NCBI GenBank assembly: GCA_034638255.1
Contig: JAWPGT010000004.1
Span: 186,001-250,000 of the forward strand
Reading direction: 5' to 3'
Source of the DNA: Coprinus comatus
Lineage: Eukaryota > Basidiomycota > Agaricomycetes > Agaricales > Agaricaceae
DNA length: 64,000 nucleotides
Under the pieces are notes generated by a model. The model did not search any database and was not told where the DNA came from. It saw only the letters and a list, made by a program, of their open reading frames with translations. The first letter of the stretch is position 1. The number at the start of each line of letters is the position of its first letter. The position numbers and the translations under genes were made by a program. Positions 58,801-64,000 of this stretch are shown here, in pieces.

Positions 58801-61800
58801 CCCTTTTGTAGGATAAGAGATTGGAGCAGGTCATGTATCCTGTTCTCTGGGATGACTTGAGTGGCAAATTGTCTAACCTCTGTCCAGAAGGAGTGAAGCT
58901 GAGCAACATCGCTTCTCCTTGACACAGATAATGGGCGAACCGCCGTCTCGTTGATGGAGACCATGTTCTGGCGAAGTATGGACAGGATGAAGTTTTCGTT
59001 ATTTCCTGTTTTTATTTTTTCGAGGGATTGATGAAGCAGGATTTCTAGACCAACTTGGTGGGATTCTCTTTGCTGAAGCGAGGCCACCGTGTTGTGGATT
59101 GCTACAGGATCAACTGGTGCATCGGGAATTAGAAGTCGAAGAATAGAAACACCGAGATAACCCAGGAAAGGCCAAGTTTTTGCAGATTGAGTTGTTGAAC
59201 TGTTTGAGCCTCTGACCCCTTTTGGAACGTGGCGAAGGTCGGGTAAAGTTTTGATCGCTTGACAAGTATGTCGAGAATAACTTCCAGATTTTCTGTGTCC
59301 GATATAGGGATGTCGTCCAAAGTAAGGGTAACCTTAATTGATATCTAAGCACGTCTATATGTTATTTACCAAAAGGAAAACATACCACTCTCAGTGTATC
59401 ACGCAATATATTATGTAATTGTTCGCTTCTCGTGTGATAGGATTCCAGTAGAGCGATATCTACGCAGAGATTCACGTCTTGTTCGTACGTTTCCATTGAA
59501 TACAGTTTTACTTCTTCAAGGCGGCTAAACTAACGGTCAGAGCTCCATTTTATTTTATTTCTAGATAAAGCACGCACCATGCTTTCAATGCAGTGAGCGT
59601 TTGCGAAGGTTGCAACAAATCGTTTGCGCCACTTCCAACCTATTCATAATGTTTCAATACTATTCTGATCGGAAAAAAATATACTAGGGCACACCTCTTT
59701 TTCTTTCGACGTCCATACCGACTGAAGCCATTGAGAAACGGCGTGTATGAATCGTGAAGATACATCTAATTTAAACACAATTAAATTTTGAAGGGACACA
59801 AGGGCAGTATCTCTTGTACCTTTATTCTCTTCCAAAGACCAACCTAGTTGTTGCACTGCGATAAAATGTGTGAGTGATTCTCCTGGTATTCGTGAAACTA
59901 CATCCAAGAATCTCTCCAACTTCAAAGAGTTAGCTTCACAAATCTAGGAAATAATGTGCAATATCTCACTTCGGGAATCTTCCCCTGCGAAGTCGTTGAT
60001 AATAAGGCTAGCTCAGTAACATGTGGCATTATGGGCAATATTGGTTTAGCATCAGCAAGAAGTATACGAGGATGCTACAAAAAAACAGAGTTAGCGTCCG
60101 AAAAAAATTCTTCTGTCCATGCCGCCTTGCCAAGACTCACTTGCTGCAAGACTGAAATGATATCGTCGACTACTTCATGAGATGAGCCATCTGAAGTTAA
60201 TGATAAAGAGGCGATGGTGCGTAGTGATTGTCTTCGTAATTCTGATTGTCCAAGTAAGTGATGCTATCATAGTGCAGGTTACTGAAAAATTCACCTGTTC
60301 CAGTTCTTGTCCTCGGGAGGCCGATGGTTAAATCTGCCATTTTTGCAACTTGAGGGTGTAAAGCTAAAGTTGAGGCGCAATTCCATTTTGACCACATGAC
60401 CACTAAGCCTGTCCCCGATTTCAAAGATGTGTTTTCAAGAAGGTTCTTAGTAGAATCAATTAATCCATGGAGAGCTGATGGGGCATCCTTCATTGTTTGA
60501 CTGATCAAATTAGCGATAACTTGGGCTGCAGAATGGTCGAGCACATCTTGAGAGACTAGTAATCGGAGATAGAGACCCTGTTTGTTTATAGCAAGCGCGC
60601 GGGATAATGCAGCCTATTTGTCACAAATGTAAGGAGAAGTGATTGCTGATAGAAACCGGTACTCACAGGGTTATCAACGCTGCTCACTAACGATTGCAAT
60701 AAATGTTTATTGAGCTGCGATAGATTGTCCAAAAATGTCTCAATGCTGTTCAGAACGCTTTCGGTGGAATGTGTTGGTGCAGCGATTGCCTCGTGATATT
60801 TACGTTGTACTTTATTTTCGAGGAATATTGCTGTGAGAAAGTCCAACACGTCTAAAGCCACGGTACGATAGGCCACATCTAGAGTAATCAATGCTCATTG
60901 ATAAGGTCATCCATTGCCTAATTGAAGTGTAAGATACGTATATGGGTCTGAAAATAGAACCACTCAACCTGCGTGCGCAGGATCTTGAATGCGCATTTAT
61001 TCGAATTCAGGGGGGTCTTTTGAATGTTTTTAATAATGGATGCAAAAGGAGGATGGGACAATAATTGTATGAATGCATCAAGATCTTGTTTAAATTCTCC
61101 GCTCAAATCAAGGCATGCCGTCAGAGTTCGTTGGTAATATGGCATATAAGCAGGATGGAAAGTACGCGTAAAGAAGAAAGTCGTAGCATCAACTTCTATA
61201 TCGTTGGCAGTCGTTAAATATAGTGGCAAACGATCAATCACGTTTGCTAAGGCTGAAAATGGGCCGAGAGAATATCTTGGGGATGCACTCGTATTTGAGA
61301 AATGGAGGACGGGTTGCACAAGGCCCCTTCGGAGGGACTGTTGCTTCAAAAACAAGAGGTTGGAGTGGTCGGCCGAAATTTCAACAGGTGCCAATCGGAA
61401 ATGATCAAGTAGGACGAAATAGTCATCGGAAATGAGTCCCGTTGGTAGGAATATTTCAATGCCTCGGTTTCGCATTGCCCTGGATAACTCTCCAAGATGA
61501 GGGTCAACAGTCATGAATAATCGAAAGTTAGGATGCGGCTTAAGAATTTCAACCTCGTTGTTAACAAGGCCCCGTTCATTGAGAGTTAATTGCCCTCCAG
61601 GTTCGCAAAGAGAATTGAGACGATCCAGGACAGAGGGGCTGCAGAGATTAGCACCGTCGAGAAGTAACCACTCTCCTTTACGCATGGCTTGGGTTAGGGG
61701 CCCGTCAACCCATTCAAATCGACCTACAGACGAAGACAAAGATAAGAGGGATTGGAGACGTTGTGCAAGATTTTCGACAAGGGGCGAGGGGGATGATTCA

Positions 61801-64000
61801 GCCATTTTTGTGACAAGAGTTGAGGTTTGTTCTAGCAATGTATTTTCAGAACCTTGAGTCAAGGCCGCTAAGCGAAGCACATCCTGCATAACTAATAAAT
61901 CATTGAAATGCGATAATCCTTGCAAGTTCCTGAAGATATCGTCGCAGGCATCCAGCGCATCGTGTACAAGGGCAATAACCTGCGCTCGTGCATCAGCCTG
62001 TTCAAAGCTACCGATGATATCCATAGTATCCGTCGCACTATTGATAGATATTTCGCGGAGTGGGTTGCCTGTGTATTGGGCTAATATCCTGACCAGATGT
62101 GACTTGCCGCAGTCGCGTGGCCCGGTTACAATAGCCAACCATCCTTGAGAAACACAGTCTCCCAGCGCCTCCAATGCAGCAAGTTGTGATTTCAGAATGC
62201 GCTCCGAACCAGACAAGGAAGAAAAGTTTCTACGAAGACACGAGAAATGTCCAAATTGCAGGTGCAAAGAGGATACATACCAGGGAGGATTTTGTTCAAA
62301 TGGTGGTGAAGGGGTAACAAAGTACTTGTCAAACAACCTCTGAGCACGAGCGCGATCCTCGCGTTCACGGAAACGTTGGAGATAAATACTTCTCAGGTAC
62401 ATAACAGGCGATCGGAACTCATCGGAGCTCAAAAGTGTACTCCAACGGATAACGTCGCGCAGATTGAACTCCCAAGGGGTGCCTTGCCGACCGAACAATC
62501 TTTGAACCGTCACTTCGTCACTTAGTTGCGAGTTAAATGAAATCATGGCCCGAATGATGTCCTTGTTCATACGAGGGAAGAGATGTTCACAGACAAGGGT
62601 CAGATCTGTAGGAGTGAGCTCGTCAACGTAGACCTTGGTAAACCGATTGACAAATGACTTGGGTAAACCTTTCCGACCACCGCCTTGGCTCACAGGGTTT
62701 TGTGCCGCGAATATCCGGAACGAAGGATGGCAACTGAAGGACTTTCCCAACTCAGGAATGTACACAGTGCCACGATGATCCAAAACCGCATTGAGACCTT
62801 CCAAGACAGCTTGAGGTGCAAGATTCATCTCATCCAACAAGACCCAGTGACCCTCTTGGAGAGCCCTCAGGAATTCTGCATCCCGCCATGCAAATTCTCC
62901 GGGTGCACCTCCTTCAACAGGTAGATCGGATCCAAATAGATCAATCAGATCTGTCTGGTCAGATAAGTTGATGCGACACAAATGATGACCAGAGATATTC
63001 GCCAGCGCCATTACAAGACTTGTTTTCCCGACTCCAGGACTTCCTTCAAGCAATATAGGCTTAGGTAATTGACAGGCACGGAGAATGCGCATAGCATTAT
63101 TGCGTGAGGTTGGAGCGGTAAGATTGAATGATTCCGAGGAGATTTCAAGTAAGCCTTTTTTGATCGCAAATGAACCTAGTTGGATAAACTGAGAGGGATC
63201 ATACATGGGTCTTGGGGTGGTCTCCGTCTGGTTAGGTAGCGGAACCATTTCTTGGAGTTTTCTGGCGGCTTCATCCTTGAGTTGCGATACCCCAGCGCGA
63301 GAATAGGCAGATAACTGAGGTAATGAGCTCAAACCATCAAGATATGTCATTTTGGCCGCGTGATGCTGACAAGGGGCATTAACAATGGATAAACTAACTA
63401 CAGCATTGACAATTGACTTACGAAAATCTCCTCAGGCGGAATGGAGTGCGGTGAACCAGGTTTGTAGACAGCATTGGAGAACATTACCCAGGCCTGTTTT
63501 ATGATGAATGTCTAGTTGAAGTTGTATACAACGGAACACTTACAATAATATCACGCAAGCTTGTGATGGATTTATCCCCGATTTGTGTTGCTAGCCAGTT
63601 TGTGTAGTCCAGAACATATTTGGTATACGGCTTCAGGCCATCATACTTCCACATATTATCCACTATCATTTCCAGGTCAATACGATCATCTACGCGAGGC
63701 ACCCAAATTTCCGTGAACCTATTTCGTAAAGCAGGAGATAGCTCCTTCTTTCCGTAGTCACCACCAGGATTCATAGTAGCAACTAGCTTGAAGTCACTAT
63801 GGGCCTGAATAGTAGGATGGATGGAATCGCTTCCCCCTTTTTCAGCGAGAACGATAGTACGCCCAGGCTCCAGAACACTGTTCAAGCGCTCAAGAACTGA
63901 GTCATCTGCAAGAGAAATTTCATCGAGAAGAAAGACGTCGCCGTTTCGCATAGCCTCGACAAGTGGACCGTCATGCCATTCAAAGATGGATTGAAGTCGG
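52819..64000 (-). CDS. MDN1: Midasin (MDN1/REA1), C-terminal part, N-terminus beyond window
   Basis: Giant dynein-like AAA+ ATPase that strips assembly factors from pre-60S ribosomes; essential in yeasts. Seen from the right edge: an AAA domain with DVFLLDEISLADDSVLERLN and KELSPALRNRFTEIWVP; the next with Walker A GSPGVGKTSLV and Walker B HWVLLDEMNLAPQAVL; and AAA6 with GPRDCGKSHLVR and WLLLDGANLCSPSVLDRLNS. Then a long helical linker, the Asp/Glu-rich region (about 54,400-55,500), and the C-terminal MIDAS domain YQVLIAIDDSRSMAESHS that binds Rsa4/Ytm1. Several introns in the linker. The frame is broken near 53,612, 54,170, 54,196 and 56,897 with no intron to explain it, most likely sequence error given the gene's essential role. 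Confidence 0.92.

Overview
The window is nuclear DNA from a filamentous basidiomycete, most likely an Agaricomycete. The supporting signs are almost every gene split by 45-70 nt GT-AG introns, very small exons, fungal families (DUF3605, DUF7770, basidiomycete-type MOB2, GH15 glucoamylase with a starch-binding domain, Cox20, GPI-type cupredoxin), moderate AT-richness, and no operons or ribosome-binding sites. Species cannot be named from the sequence alone.

Layout. 1-1175: single-pass membrane protein, cut by the left edge. 1306-11398: accessory cluster of four M43 (pappalysin-type) secreted metalloproteases, three on the minus strand and one on the plus strand; two carry broken frames, and two sit in a tandem ~2.3 kb duplication. 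11752-17883: cofilin, alpha-actinin and the FACT subunit POB3/SSRP1. 18763-24187: an RA-PH adaptor and a DCAF4-like WD40 protein, head to head. 25869-27412: Ych1/Acr2-type rhodanese phosphatase and COX20. 28868-29133: tiny secreted peptide precursor. 29943-32887: DUF3605 protein and an RG-rich protein. 33103-36372: RanGAP and two tandem MOB2 genes. 36827-41178: cupredoxin, phosphopantothenoylcysteine decarboxylase, an intron-bearing tRNA-Lys, and a conserved fungal protein of unclear function. 43599-45774: glucoamylase. 46003-52695: SYLF protein, two DUF7770 paralogues around an APH-fold kinase, a relic of a phosphodiesterase gene, and the intact NPP-type phosphodiesterase. 52819-64000: 3' part of the giant ribosome-assembly ATPase midasin (MDN1/REA1), running off the right edge.

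The middle is a housekeeping block: actin cytoskeleton, chromatin, Ran cycle, NDR-kinase adaptor, CoA synthesis and cytochrome oxidase assembly. Three neighbouring gene pairs are divergent with only 38, 49 and 76 bp between start codons. The left end and 43-52 kb look accessory, with secreted hydrolases, tandem duplications and gene relics.

About ten small breaks of reading frame occur in otherwise well conserved genes, including the normally essential midasin. The simplest explanation is residual indel error in the assembly, so frameshifted genes here should not be called pseudogenes without read support. I found no CRISPR, transposon, virus or secondary-metabolite cluster.
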